A program made the translations under genes and the position numbers. The notes below the pieces were generated by a model. The model saw nothing but the letters and a program-made list of their open reading frames with translations, searched no databases and was not told the DNA's origin. Of a stretch of DNA of 34,833 nucleotides, positions 15,598 through 22,992 are shown piece after piece (the first letter of the stretch is position 1; every line of letters starts with the position of its first letter). The DNA is from Candidatus Aquidulcis sp. (GTDB lineage: Bacteria; Chloroflexota; Limnocylindria; Limnocylindrales; Limnocylindraceae), in the NCBI GenBank assembly GCA_003670455.1, contig QWRK01000003.1:1-34833 (forward strand), read 5' to 3'.

Positions 15598-16482
15598 ATG
15601 GCAACAGCCAAGAAGTCCGCGCCAAAGCGCGCGGCCGCCGTCAGCACCGGGGTCGCGACAACGTTTGCCGCCATTCCGGCCGCCCGCGCGAAGCAGCTCT
15701 TTAACTGGAACCGGCTCCTTGTGCTCCTGCACGGGATCCAGGCAACCATCATCTGGTGGATCAGCCCAACTGATGCCCTAGTGCGATTCGAGGGGACATA
15801 TCCCGTATCGAAGATCGTCGACGGCCAGTTCGTAGGACTTGATTCGGCGAAGGAGCTGCTCATCAGCTTCCCACTCGCCTATCTCGTTGCTGCCTTCTTT
15901 CTCCTCTCGGCACTGGCGCACTTCCTCGTCGCCTACCCGTTCCGCAAGCGCTACGAGAGTTGGCTCGCTCGCGAGTTCAACCCAATGCGCTGGGCTGAGT
16001 ATGCGTTGAGCTCAACGCTCATGATCGTCGGCATTGCATCGCTGAGCTTCATTACTGATGCTGGCGCACTCATTGCCATTGCGGTCTGCAACGCTTCGAT
16101 GAACCTCTTCGGTTGGTCGATGGAAGAGGCAAACATTGGGCGCAAAAACGTTCAGTGGAGCCACTACATCTTCGGCTGCATCGCCGGCATCGCGCCGTGG
16201 ATTGCGCTGTTCACGACCGTCGGTCTCTCGCTGGCCAACTGGCCAACGGGCATTGGGCCAAATGGCCGCGACCTTGAGGCATTCAAGCCTGTGCTGATTA
16301 CGATCTACGTGAGCCTCTTCATCAGCTTCAACATCTTTGCAGTGAACATGGTGTTGCAGCGCTTGAAGGTTGGAAAGTGGGCTGACTACCTTCACGGTGA
16401 GCGCAGCTACATGATCCTCTCGCTCGTGGCGAAGACGCTTCTTGCGTGGCAGGTTTGGACCGGAGTGTTCATGCCAGCATAG
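15598..16482 (+). CDS. Heliorhodopsin
   Basis: A seven-helix retinal protein of the heliorhodopsin family, distinct from type-1 rhodopsins and inverted in the membrane (N-terminus inside). The diagnostic last helix LSLVAKTLLAWQVWTG contains the retinal-binding lysine (Lys279) and follows the family motif HGERSYMI. Helix 3 has RWAEYALSSTLMI, where Glu134 is the expected Schiff-base counter-ion. FGCIAGIAPWIAL (helix 5) and NASMNLFGW (helix 4) also match. The length of 294 is about 35-40 longer than the 48C12 reference as I recall it, mostly because of an Ala/Lys-rich cytoplasmic N-terminus (residues 1-32). The start is ATG 15598 behind GGGAGGAA. No ion pumping is expected; function in the family is unresolved (sensor, regulator or enzyme partner). 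The gene is monocistronic, ending at a strong terminator. No retinal-synthesis gene lies in the window. Confidence 0.95.
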   Translation: MATAKKSAPKRAAAVSTGVATTFAAIPAARAKQLFNWNRLLVLLHGIQATIIWWISPTDALVRFEGTYPVSKIVDGQFVGLDSAKELLISFPLAYLVAAFFLLSALAHFLVAYPFRKRYESWLAREFNPMRWAEYALSSTLMIVGIASLSFITDAGALIAIAVCNASMNLFGWSMEEANIGRKNVQWSHYIFGCIAGIAPWIALFTTVGLSLANWPTGIGPNGRDLEAFKPVLITIYVSLFISFNIFAVNMVLQRLKVGKWADYLHGERSYMILSLVAKTLLAWQVWTGVFMPA

Positions 16483-16506
16483 GGATAGCCCTCTTACGAG
16501 GAACCT

Positions 16507-16543
16507 GGAGACCCTCGCCCACCTGGGCGGGGGTCTCCTTTTT
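16507..16543 (+). terminator. Intrinsic terminator of the heliorhodopsin gene
   Basis: A 14-base-pair stem (GGAGACCCTCGCCC with GGGCGGGGGTCTCC, one G-U pair), a four-base ACCT loop, then TTTTT. It lies 25 bases after the heliorhodopsin stop and isolates it from the dioxygenase gene, which has its own -10 box 15 bases further on. Confidence 0.9.
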
Positions 16544-16557
16544 GTAGCGGTGGGGCG

Positions 16558-16563
16558 TACTAT
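16558..16563 (+). promoter_or_regulatory. -10 box of kynA, leaderless type
   Basis: TACTAT lies exactly six bases before ATG 16570 and directly after the heliorhodopsin terminator, so the dioxygenase mRNA should begin at its start codon. Confidence 0.65.
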
Positions 16564-16569
16564 GCAGCC

Positions 16570-17373
16570 ATGAGTAATGAGCGGGACCCTAGTGACACAA
16601 AGGGGCTGACGTACGCGAGTTACTTGGCGCTTGATGAGTTGCTCGGGCTACAGCGCCCGCGCTCAGACGAGCATGACGAACTGCTCTTCATTACGATTCA
16701 CCAAACCTATGAGCTCTGGTTCAAGCAGATCCTGCATGAGGTCCGAGGTGCCATGAGTGCCCTCGCTGCAAACGAGAGTTGGCGTGCCTCCCACAGGCTC
16801 AGCCGAGTTCGACATATTCTCAAGATTGCCGTCGCGCAAGTAGACATCCTAGAGACGCTCACCCCACTCGAGTTTGCCGCGTTCCGCAGCCGGCTCGCAA
16901 CGTCTAGTGGATTTGAATCCGCCCAGTTCCGCGAGATTGAGGCGCTCTTCGGAATCCGCAACGCGCGTCTCGCCGACCTACTCCCAGATGAGAAGGCTCG
17001 AGAAATCGTGCGCGCCACCTTGCAGGCACCAAGTCTCTGGGACGCAACGATCCACTGGCTGGCGGTTCGCGGGTCTGCGGTCCCAGCGCGACTACTCAGC
17101 CGAGATGTGTCGGCACCGTATGAGGGGGATGAAGATCTGCAAGAGGTGCTGCTTGAGATCTATCGTGCTGGAGGCGAAGCAGCGAGCATTCTCGAGCAGC
17201 TCGTCGATATCGACGAGGGTGTTCAGGAGTGGCGCTATCGACACGTCAAGATGGTGGAGCGAACCATTGGCCGAAAGTCGGGAACGGGTGGCTCTACCGG
17301 TGTGGAATATCTCGCCGCAAGCCTGCGACGTTCGCTCTTCCCAGACCTTTGGGCCATTCGCGACCGAATGTAG
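16570..17373 (+). CDS. kynA: Tryptophan 2,3-dioxygenase
   Basis: A haem dioxygenase that opens the indole ring of L-tryptophan to N-formylkynurenine, the first step of the kynurenine pathway. The 267-residue protein has FITIHQTYELWFKQILHE at 40-57 (distal His44 and substrate-binding Tyr/Phe), ETLTPLEFAAFRSRLATSSG at 95-114, and EWRYRHVKMVERTIG at 220-234 with the proximal haem ligand His225. GTGGSTGVEYL follows, which binds the substrate carboxylate. All key residues are intact. It starts six bases after TACTAT. It runs convergently into kynU with only nine bases between stop codons and no terminator in between. Confidence 0.96.
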   Translation: MSNERDPSDTKGLTYASYLALDELLGLQRPRSDEHDELLFITIHQTYELWFKQILHEVRGAMSALAANESWRASHRLSRVRHILKIAVAQVDILETLTPLEFAAFRSRLATSSGFESAQFREIEALFGIRNARLADLLPDEKAREIVRATLQAPSLWDATIHWLAVRGSAVPARLLSRDVSAPYEGDEDLQEVLLEIYRAGGEAASILEQLVDIDEGVQEWRYRHVKMVERTIGRKSGTGGSTGVEYLAASLRRSLFPDLWAIRDRM

Positions 17374-17382
17374 TTGGAGCGA

Positions 17383-18618
17383 TCAGGTCACCGTCTGCTT
17401 CGAAGCAAACTCTGGGGCACGCCATGCGTCGGTTCGAAGGATCTCGGCGAACGTCGCTACCGCGCGATCAATGTCGGCAAAGCTCACATAGAGCGGCGAG
17501 AAGCCGAAGCGCAGGATGTTTGGCGTACGGAAATCTCCGATGACTCCGCGGCTGATCAGCGCCTGCATGATCGGATAGCCGCTCTCGTGCGCAAAGGAGG
17601 CCTGTCCGCCGCGTAGCTGGCCCTCCCGTGGTGAGATGAGGGTGAGGCCATAGCCCTTGCACTCCGCCTCAACTCGCTCAATAAAGCGAGAGGTTTGAGC
17701 CATCGACTTGCGGCGAATCTCGGACATTGAGACCCCCTCCCACATCTTCAGAGACTCATCGAGTGCCGCCAGACTGAGCACCTGCTGCGTGCCCGTGATG
17801 AAGCGCCGAATGCCAGGAGCCGGCTCATAGTCGGGCACGAATGCGAACGGGCTCTTATGGCCAAGCCAGCCCTCGAGTGGCTGCCGTACCTGCTCAATCA
17901 GCGCCGGTGCAACCCAGGTGTACGAGGGTGCGCCTGGCCCACCATTGAGATACTTGTATCCGCAGCCGATCGCAAAGTCGGCGCCGTCGCGAGCGATATC
18001 AAGCTCAAGGACTCCAGTGGAGTGCGAGAGATCCCACACCGTCAGCGCACCAGCAGCGTGGGCCGTGGCACTCAGTTCGCGCATGTCACGGATCCGTCCG
18101 GTTCGATAATCCACGTGCGTCAACATCAAGACCCCTGCCCCATCAAGCACCGTCTCCGGGCTGACTGACTCGTTCCAGAAGCGCACCTCCACATTGGGGA
18201 GTAGTTGGCGTAGGCCCTCCAAGATGTACAAATCGGTTGGGAAGTTCTCGCGCTCAGTGACAACAACCTGCCGGTCGCCGCGTAGGCGCAACGCGGCGGC
18301 CAGCACGCGGAAGAGCGAGACGGACGTAGATTCACCAACTACCACCTCTCCCTTGCCGACACCGAGAAGTGGGGCGATCCGATCGCCAACGCTAAGTGGC
18401 AGGTTGTACCAATCAGACTCGTTCCAACTGCGGATGAGCCGCTCGCCCCACTGCCGGTCAATCACGTTGGCGACGCGCTCATGCACACCGATAGGCAGCG
18501 CCCCCAGAGAATTCCCATCGAGGTAGACGACTTCTGCCGGCAGGTTGAACCGCTCTCGCAGCGCAGCGAGAGGGTCCTGCGCGTCGAGCTCTGCTGCTGA
18601 AGGGGTGGGCTGCGTCAT
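17383..18618 (-). CDS. kynU: Kynureninase
   Basis: A PLP enzyme that cleaves kynurenine to anthranilate and alanine (or 3-hydroxykynurenine to 3-hydroxyanthranilate). In the 411-residue protein, VYLDGNSLGALP opens the fold, VWDLSHSTG at 194-202 contains the PLP-contacting Asp196, and GCGYKYLNGGPGAP at 218-231 holds the Schiff-base Lys222. The C-terminal GDFRTPNILRFGFSPLYVSF is also typical. Since no kynurenine 3-monooxygenase or 3-hydroxyanthranilate dioxygenase is present, the anthranilate branch is the likely use. The start is 12 bases after the kynB stop without an obvious Shine-Dalgarno; a GACGAT hexamer six bases before ATG could provide an internal leaderless promoter. Confidence 0.96.
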   Translation of the reverse strand: MTQPTPSAAELDAQDPLAALRERFNLPAEVVYLDGNSLGALPIGVHERVANVIDRQWGERLIRSWNESDWYNLPLSVGDRIAPLLGVGKGEVVVGESTSVSLFRVLAAALRLRGDRQVVVTERENFPTDLYILEGLRQLLPNVEVRFWNESVSPETVLDGAGVLMLTHVDYRTGRIRDMRELSATAHAAGALTVWDLSHSTGVLELDIARDGADFAIGCGYKYLNGGPGAPSYTWVAPALIEQVRQPLEGWLGHKSPFAFVPDYEPAPGIRRFITGTQQVLSLAALDESLKMWEGVSMSEIRRKSMAQTSRFIERVEAECKGYGLTLISPREGQLRGGQASFAHESGYPIMQALISRGVIGDFRTPNILRFGFSPLYVSFADIDRAVATFAEILRTDAWRAPEFASKQTVT

Positions 18619-18630
18619 GCGTCTATCGTC

Positions 18631-19497
18631 TCACGTACCTGAGAGCTGCAACAACGCACGCGCATCTCGTAGTAGGGAGCCTCCCGGCGTATCAAGCTCT
18701 TCAAGCACATCGAAGTGATCGCGGCCAGGAACAGTCGCAAGCGAAACGGTGGCGTGGCTCGCCCACTTCTCGCGGAGGAGTTCTGACTGCCGGTGGAACT
18801 CCGATGGCTCATGTTCGCCGATCCGCAGAAGCACCGGAATGCTGCGATGTGGCACGTAATTGACAGGTGAGAGTCGCTTCGCCTCATCGGCACTCATGCC
18901 CACCAGGTTGTTGACGTAGCTCTCGGCGATTGGCTCAAGGTCAAATGCACCACCAATGAGCAGCAGCCCTGAAATCGCACTCCGTACCTTGGGCGGCGCC
19001 AGTTCGGTGACCAGCGTCGCGGCAAGATGCGCCCCCGCAGAGTGCCCGCCCACAACGATCCTGCTCGCGTCGCAACCGAGCTTCGTGGCGTGTTCAATTA
19101 AATGGGTCACCGCAGACGATGCTTCCGCGACAATCTCTGAGAGGGTGGCGGCTGGCGCTAGGGAATATCCAACGGCAACATGAGTTGCGCCGAGCGGGGC
19201 GAGCGTCGCTGCGTAGCGACCGCCATCATCAATCGAGCCCTCCTGCCACCACCCACCGTGAAACATCAGCAGCGCGGGGTGGGCTCCTTCACGATCCGCA
19301 AAGATCTCGAGGCGGTTGGCCTCACGCGGCCCGTAGGAGACGCGGTGATAGATGCCACTCGCCTGTGCGGTGCTCCGTGCAAGCGTGGTGCGCTCACGAC
19401 CGGCTGACATGGAACCAGCGGCGTCTCGCGCGGTGCGGCTTGGGGAGTACTCCGCATCGAGCCAGGCTCGCCGCTGGGGATCAGGGAACGAACTCAA
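18631..19497 (-). CDS. kynB: Kynurenine formamidase (alpha/beta hydrolase type)
   Basis: Hydrolyses N-formylkynurenine to kynurenine and formate, bridging kynA and kynU. The 288-residue protein has the arylformamidase motif FHGGWW at 79-84 (oxyanion hole), the nucleophile elbow GGHSAGAH with Ser153, and the catalytic His261 in GRDHFDVLE. This is the eukaryote-like AFMID/BNA7 fold, not the metal-dependent cyclase-like bacterial KynB, so the symbol denotes function only. The conserved N-terminal DAEYSPSR (residues 14-21) supports the TTG start at 19497, which overlaps the stop of a short upstream ORF. The later ATG at 19410 would lose that motif. Substrate is inferred strongly from kynU next door. 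Confidence 0.85.
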   Translation of the reverse strand: MSSFPDPQRRAWLDAEYSPSRTARDAAGSMSAGRERTTLARSTAQASGIYHRVSYGPREANRLEIFADREGAHPALLMFHGGWWQEGSIDDGGRYAATLAPLGATHVAVGYSLAPAATLSEIVAEASSAVTHLIEHATKLGCDASRIVVGGHSAGAHLAATLVTELAPPKVRSAISGLLLIGGAFDLEPIAESYVNNLVGMSADEAKRLSPVNYVPHRSIPVLLRIGEHEPSEFHRQSELLREKWASHATVSLATVPGRDHFDVLEELDTPGGSLLRDARALLQLSGT

Positions 19498-19568
19498 TCG
19501 GCCTCGGCGGCAACGAATTGGATAAGGGCCTCAGCTTCAATGATTTCACTGATTGCGAGACCTGACAC
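19494..19568 (-). CDS. Possible 24-residue ORF coupled to kynB
   Basis: A GTG-initiated frame of 24 codons, acidic and probably helical (SEIIEAEALIQF), lies between coxC and kynB. Its TGA overlaps the kynB TTG start (TTGA), which could couple translation and explain initiation at a weak TTG codon. It contains no tryptophan, so it is not an obvious attenuation leader. It could be chance; no homology is claimed. Confidence 0.22.
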   Translation of the reverse strand: MSGLAISEIIEAEALIQFVAAEAD

Positions 19569-19593
19569 GGCGCGCCGTCCCTAACCAGCTGAC

Positions 19594-20199
19594 TTAGATG
19601 AAGTACAGCAGCGCGAAGAGCAGAATCCAGACCACGTCAACAAAGTGCCAATAGATCGACGATGCCTCAACCATGTCGTGGTGCTCTGCCGAGAACTGGC
19701 CGAGGCTACCGCGGTAGAGGCAGACCGCCAACATCAGCACGCCGCCAAGCACGTGTGCGCCGTGGAATCCGGTGAGCACATAGAAGGTGCTGCCGAAGAC
19801 GCCATCAGAGATGCCGAAGCCGATCTGTGTGTAGTCGTACACCTGGCCGATAAGGAAGATCACGCCGAGAAGTACGGTCATTGCCAACGCGCGATTCATT
19901 CCCTGTCGGTCGCCTTTGCGAATGCGCCACACCGCAAACTGGCAGGTAACGGAACTCAGCACGAGCAGGGCCGTCATGATTCCTGGGAAGAGCGCCTCGC
20001 TGTGCAGTTCAAAGGCGGGGTTTCCTTCAGGTGGCCAGACCCCTGTTGCCGTTCGCAAACTGAAATATGCAGCGAAGAGTCCGGCAAAGAACATGATCTC
20101 CGAGACGATGAAGAGAAGCATCCCGAGTACTGGGTTGCCGAGCCCCTTCTTGCCGTGTGCGGCGCCGTGGCCGCTCGTTGCTACTGCGCCGTCGCTCAT
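19594..20199 (-). CDS. coxC: Cytochrome c oxidase subunit III
   Basis: A 201-residue membrane subunit of the haem-copper oxidase. Marks are GMLLFIVSEIMFFAGLFAAYFSLR, GFHGAHVLGGVLML, and the C-terminal SIYWHFVDVVWILLFALLYF. This is the short, five-helix form of subunit III. The His-rich N-terminus (SGHGAAHGKKGLGNP) is common in such forms. Its ATG overlaps the coxA stop by four bases. It is the last cox gene seen; no subunit IV or assembly factor follows, and kynB starts 97 bases after its stop. Confidence 0.95.
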   Translation of the reverse strand: MSDGAVATSGHGAAHGKKGLGNPVLGMLLFIVSEIMFFAGLFAAYFSLRTATGVWPPEGNPAFELHSEALFPGIMTALLVLSSVTCQFAVWRIRKGDRQGMNRALAMTVLLGVIFLIGQVYDYTQIGFGISDGVFGSTFYVLTGFHGAHVLGGVLMLAVCLYRGSLGQFSAEHHDMVEASSIYWHFVDVVWILLFALLYFI

Positions 20200-21821
20200 C
20201 CGTGATCCTTCTCGGAGCGAGCATGTCGAGCATCAAAGAGTGGGCGCTCTGAGGTGATTGGCGGCAGCTTGTCGAAGTTCCACGCCGGTGGCGGGGATGA
20301 GGTTGCCCACTCCAGGGTATTCGCCTCCCACGGATCGTCGCCCGCAAGCTTCCCGTTGCGCAGGCTGATGTACACGTTCCAGAAGAGTGGCAGCAACGAG
20401 ATGCCGACCAAGATGCCACCGATCGTGGCGGCGAGGTTGAGGTCGTTCCAGCCAGCCGTTGGGGAGTAGTCGGCGATGCGACGTGGCATGCCGGCAAGGC
20501 CGAGCGCATGCATTGGAAGGAAGGTCAGGTTCAGGCCAACCATCATGAGCACGAAGTGCACGCGCCCGAGACCCTCATCGAGCATGCGCCCCGACATCTT
20601 CGGGAAGTAGAAGTAGAACCCAGCCATGATCGCAACGAATGAGCCGCCGAAGAGCACATAGTGAATGTGCGCAACGATCCAATAGGTGGCGTGGATGGCG
20701 TAGTCGACCGGGACCGAAGCGCTGAAGACGCCATTGATGCCGCCGATCAGGAACATGCTGAGGAAGCCCAGCGCGAAGAGCATTGGCGTGGTGAAGCTGA
20801 TCTGACCGCGCCACATGGTCGCGATCCAGTTGAACATCTTCACCCCAGTTGGCACGGCGATCAGGAAGGTCATCACTGAGAAGAAGGGCAGGAAGACGCT
20901 CCCCGTCGTGAACATGTGGTGCGCCCAAACGCTGAATCCGAGTGCGCCGATACCGGCGGTGGCGAAGACGAACGCCTTGTAGCCGAAGAGCGGCTTGCGA
21001 CTAAAGACTGGGATGATCTCGGAGATCACACCCATCCCCGGCAGCACCATGATGTACACCGCTGGATGCGAGTAGAACCAGAAGATGTTCTGCCAGAGAA
21101 TCGCCGAGCCACCGAGCGTCGGATCGAAGAATGCCCCGCCGAAGTTTCGGTCGATGAAGAGCATCACCAGGGCGCTGGTCAGTACCGGTGTGCCCATGAG
21201 TACGAGCACGCTCGTCACAAGAACGGTCCAGACAAGGATTGGCATGCGGAAGAGAGTCATACCTGGTGCGCGCATGCGGAAGACCGTGACCATGAAGTTG
21301 ACGGCGCCAAGGATGGAGCTGGTGCCGACGAGGATGACGGCGACGATCCAGAGATTCATTCCCGGCCCTGGGCTGTATTTGATGTTGCTCACTGGTGGAT
21401 ACGCGGTCCAGCCGGCGTCTGCGGCGCCGCCGAGGAGGAATCCTGAAGCCGCAACGAGCCCAGAGAACGGAACCATCCAGAAGCTGAGCGCATTGATGCG
21501 CGGGAAGGCCATGTCTGGCGCGCCAATCATGAGCGGCACCACGTAGTTGCCGATCGCCGCAAGGAACGGAATGATCACCCAGAAGATCATGATCGAGGCG
21601 TGCATCGTGAAGAGCTGGTTGTACGAAGACTCGTCGAGGAACTGCAGCCCTGGCATCGCGAGCTCAGCGCGAACGCCGAGCGCCAAGAGGCCACCGATCG
21701 CCAAGAAGATGAAGGACGAGATCGTATAGAGGATGCCGATCTTCTTATGGTCAGTTGTCGTTAGGTAGTCATAGAGTGCCGACGGAGCCGACTTCTGTGC
21801 CACTGCTGAGTTCGTTGCCAT
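20196..21821 (-). CDS. coxA: Cytochrome c oxidase subunit I (A2-type)
   Basis: The catalytic subunit (541 residues, about 12 helices) that reduces oxygen to water and pumps protons. Haem and copper ligands are visible: His74 (FTMHASIMIF) and His387 (AHIHYVLFGG region, with His385 for the high-spin haem), His252 cross-linked to Tyr256 in FWFYSHPAVYIMVLPGMG, and His301/His302 in VWAHHMF. The motif reads YSHPAVY, not GHPEVY. This is the signature of A2-type oxidases, in which the helix-VI glutamate of the D-channel is replaced by the Tyr-Ser pair. It is preceded by coxB with a 12-base gap and a GGGGGAG ribosome site. Confidence 0.97.
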   Translation of the reverse strand: MATNSAVAQKSAPSALYDYLTTTDHKKIGILYTISSFIFLAIGGLLALGVRAELAMPGLQFLDESSYNQLFTMHASIMIFWVIIPFLAAIGNYVVPLMIGAPDMAFPRINALSFWMVPFSGLVAASGFLLGGAADAGWTAYPPVSNIKYSPGPGMNLWIVAVILVGTSSILGAVNFMVTVFRMRAPGMTLFRMPILVWTVLVTSVLVLMGTPVLTSALVMLFIDRNFGGAFFDPTLGGSAILWQNIFWFYSHPAVYIMVLPGMGVISEIIPVFSRKPLFGYKAFVFATAGIGALGFSVWAHHMFTTGSVFLPFFSVMTFLIAVPTGVKMFNWIATMWRGQISFTTPMLFALGFLSMFLIGGINGVFSASVPVDYAIHATYWIVAHIHYVLFGGSFVAIMAGFYFYFPKMSGRMLDEGLGRVHFVLMMVGLNLTFLPMHALGLAGMPRRIADYSPTAGWNDLNLAATIGGILVGISLLPLFWNVYISLRNGKLAGDDPWEANTLEWATSSPPPAWNFDKLPPITSERPLFDARHARSEKDHG

Positions 21822-21833
21822 CTTCTCTCCCCC

Positions 21834-22919
21834 TTACGGCTGCGCTACGACGACGAGATCTGCGTACATGCCCTGTGCGTAATGACCTGCGATGTTGCAC
21901 ATCACGACATAGTTGCCTGGCTCAAGGGTAACGGTGACCATGCCTGGAGTACCTGGCTGCCACTCAGCCTGCTCGTCAATCACGTCGAGTGTCGCCTCGT
22001 CGAGGCGGCTCGTCGCCGAGTCCACAAGGTCAACCAGTTGCTTCCCTGTCTTGTCGCTGCGGACTACGAGGAACTCGTGCGCGATGCTTCCAGCGTTCGT
22101 CAGGTTGAATTCGATAGAGCCTGCGACATGCTTGGCGGCGGAAATCGTGATCCCCCACTCCTTCACCGTTCCCGTCATTGGGCCGGTGGCGGCTGCCTCC
22201 TCCTTCGGGCGGGTCGCCTCAATCCATGCGTCGTACTCTTCGCGAGTTACCACGCGCACCGTGAAGCCCATCTGGTGGTGCAACAGTCCACAGAATGCCG
22301 AGCACTGGCCGGTAAAGGTGCCGAGCTTGTTCGGCGTGAACTCGAAGTAGTTGGTCTTGCCCGGCACCATGTCGCGCTGGAAGAGGAACTGCGGAATGTA
22401 GAAGCCGTGGTTCACATCTTGGGCGACCAGGGTGATTTCGATGCGCTCATTGATCGGCACGACCATCTCTGGGTAGGCCGTAGCGGCACCGAAGATCTCG
22501 ATCTTCTCGGCTGGATAGGCGAACTTCCACTGCCACTGGTAGCCGACCACCTCGATCTTGACCCCAACGTTCTCCGGCTCTCGGGCATCAACAATGTTGA
22601 GCACGCGAGCCGAGGCGAAGAAGAGGGCGATGACGACAATGAGGGGGATCACCGTCCAGATGATTTCTAGGATGAGATTGCCGTGGGTCTGAACTGGGAG
22701 GGTGGAGTCACTTGGCTTGCGGCGGTAGCGGATGACCGACCAGATAATGAGACCCTGGACCAGCAAGAACACGACGGCGGCGACGGCGAAGACGAGGTCG
22801 TAAAGAGCCCGAACCTCCAGCGCCTGCTCGGTAACCGCAGGCAGGGGGAAGGCGGACTCGCAGCCACCCGCAATGAGGGCAACGGCGCCCAGCCCCAGCA
22901 GCAGAGAGAGTTTCTTCAT
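21834..22919 (-). CDS. coxB: Cytochrome c oxidase subunit II with C-terminal cupredoxin domain
   Basis: The electron-entry subunit, 361 residues, longer than a plain subunit II. MKKLSLLLGLGAVALIAGGC is a lipoprotein signal (Cys20). Two helices follow (about 42-64 and 84-106), then the CuA domain with GYQWQWKFAYP (aromatic entry patch), VNHGFYIP (His171) and GQCSAFCGLLHHQM (Cys206, Cys210, His214, Met217). After a linker, residues 250-361 form a second cupredoxin-like domain: SIAHEFLVV (His281) and VVMCNIAGHYAQGM (Cys341, His346, Met351), a full type-1 copper ligand set. The domain sits where caa3 oxidases carry cytochrome c. The real start is ATG 22919, seven bases after TATCAT; the ORF-track start is 63 codons too early. 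Confidence 0.95.
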   Translation of the reverse strand: MKKLSLLLGLGAVALIAGGCESAFPLPAVTEQALEVRALYDLVFAVAAVVFLLVQGLIIWSVIRYRRKPSDSTLPVQTHGNLILEIIWTVIPLIVVIALFFASARVLNIVDAREPENVGVKIEVVGYQWQWKFAYPAEKIEIFGAATAYPEMVVPINERIEITLVAQDVNHGFYIPQFLFQRDMVPGKTNYFEFTPNKLGTFTGQCSAFCGLLHHQMGFTVRVVTREEYDAWIEATRPKEEAAATGPMTGTVKEWGITISAAKHVAGSIEFNLTNAGSIAHEFLVVRSDKTGKQLVDLVDSATSRLDEATLDVIDEQAEWQPGTPGMVTVTLEPGNYVVMCNIAGHYAQGMYADLVVVAQP

Positions 22920-22926
22920 GGTTGAG

Positions 22927-22932
22927 ATGATA
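22927..22932 (-). promoter_or_regulatory. -10 box of the cox operon, leaderless type
   Basis: TATCAT on the minus strand lies seven bases before ATG 22919 of coxB. It would drive coxB-coxA-coxC and, as no terminator is evident after coxC, possibly kynB and kynU as well. Confidence 0.6.
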
Positions 22933-22992
22933 CGCGCCCTCGGCGGGAGGCGCTCCGCCGCTATCCCGAGTGCGCCGGTCGGATTCCTGAGG

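Noticed and set aside
15376-16569. Heliorhodopsin as part of an operon with the peptide importer or kynurenine genes
   Set aside because: The importer is on the other strand, and a strong terminator plus a separate -10 box lie between heliorhodopsin and kynA.
19572-19585. ACGGCGCGCCGT palindrome after coxC as a terminator
   Set aside because: It is short, lacks a loop of reasonable size and has no T-tract; GC palindromes are expected at this base composition.
21882-22670. 262-codon ORF on the plus strand opposite coxB
   Set aside because: It is the antisense shadow of coxB, whose copper ligands and helices are unmistakable; the shadow protein shows no family features.
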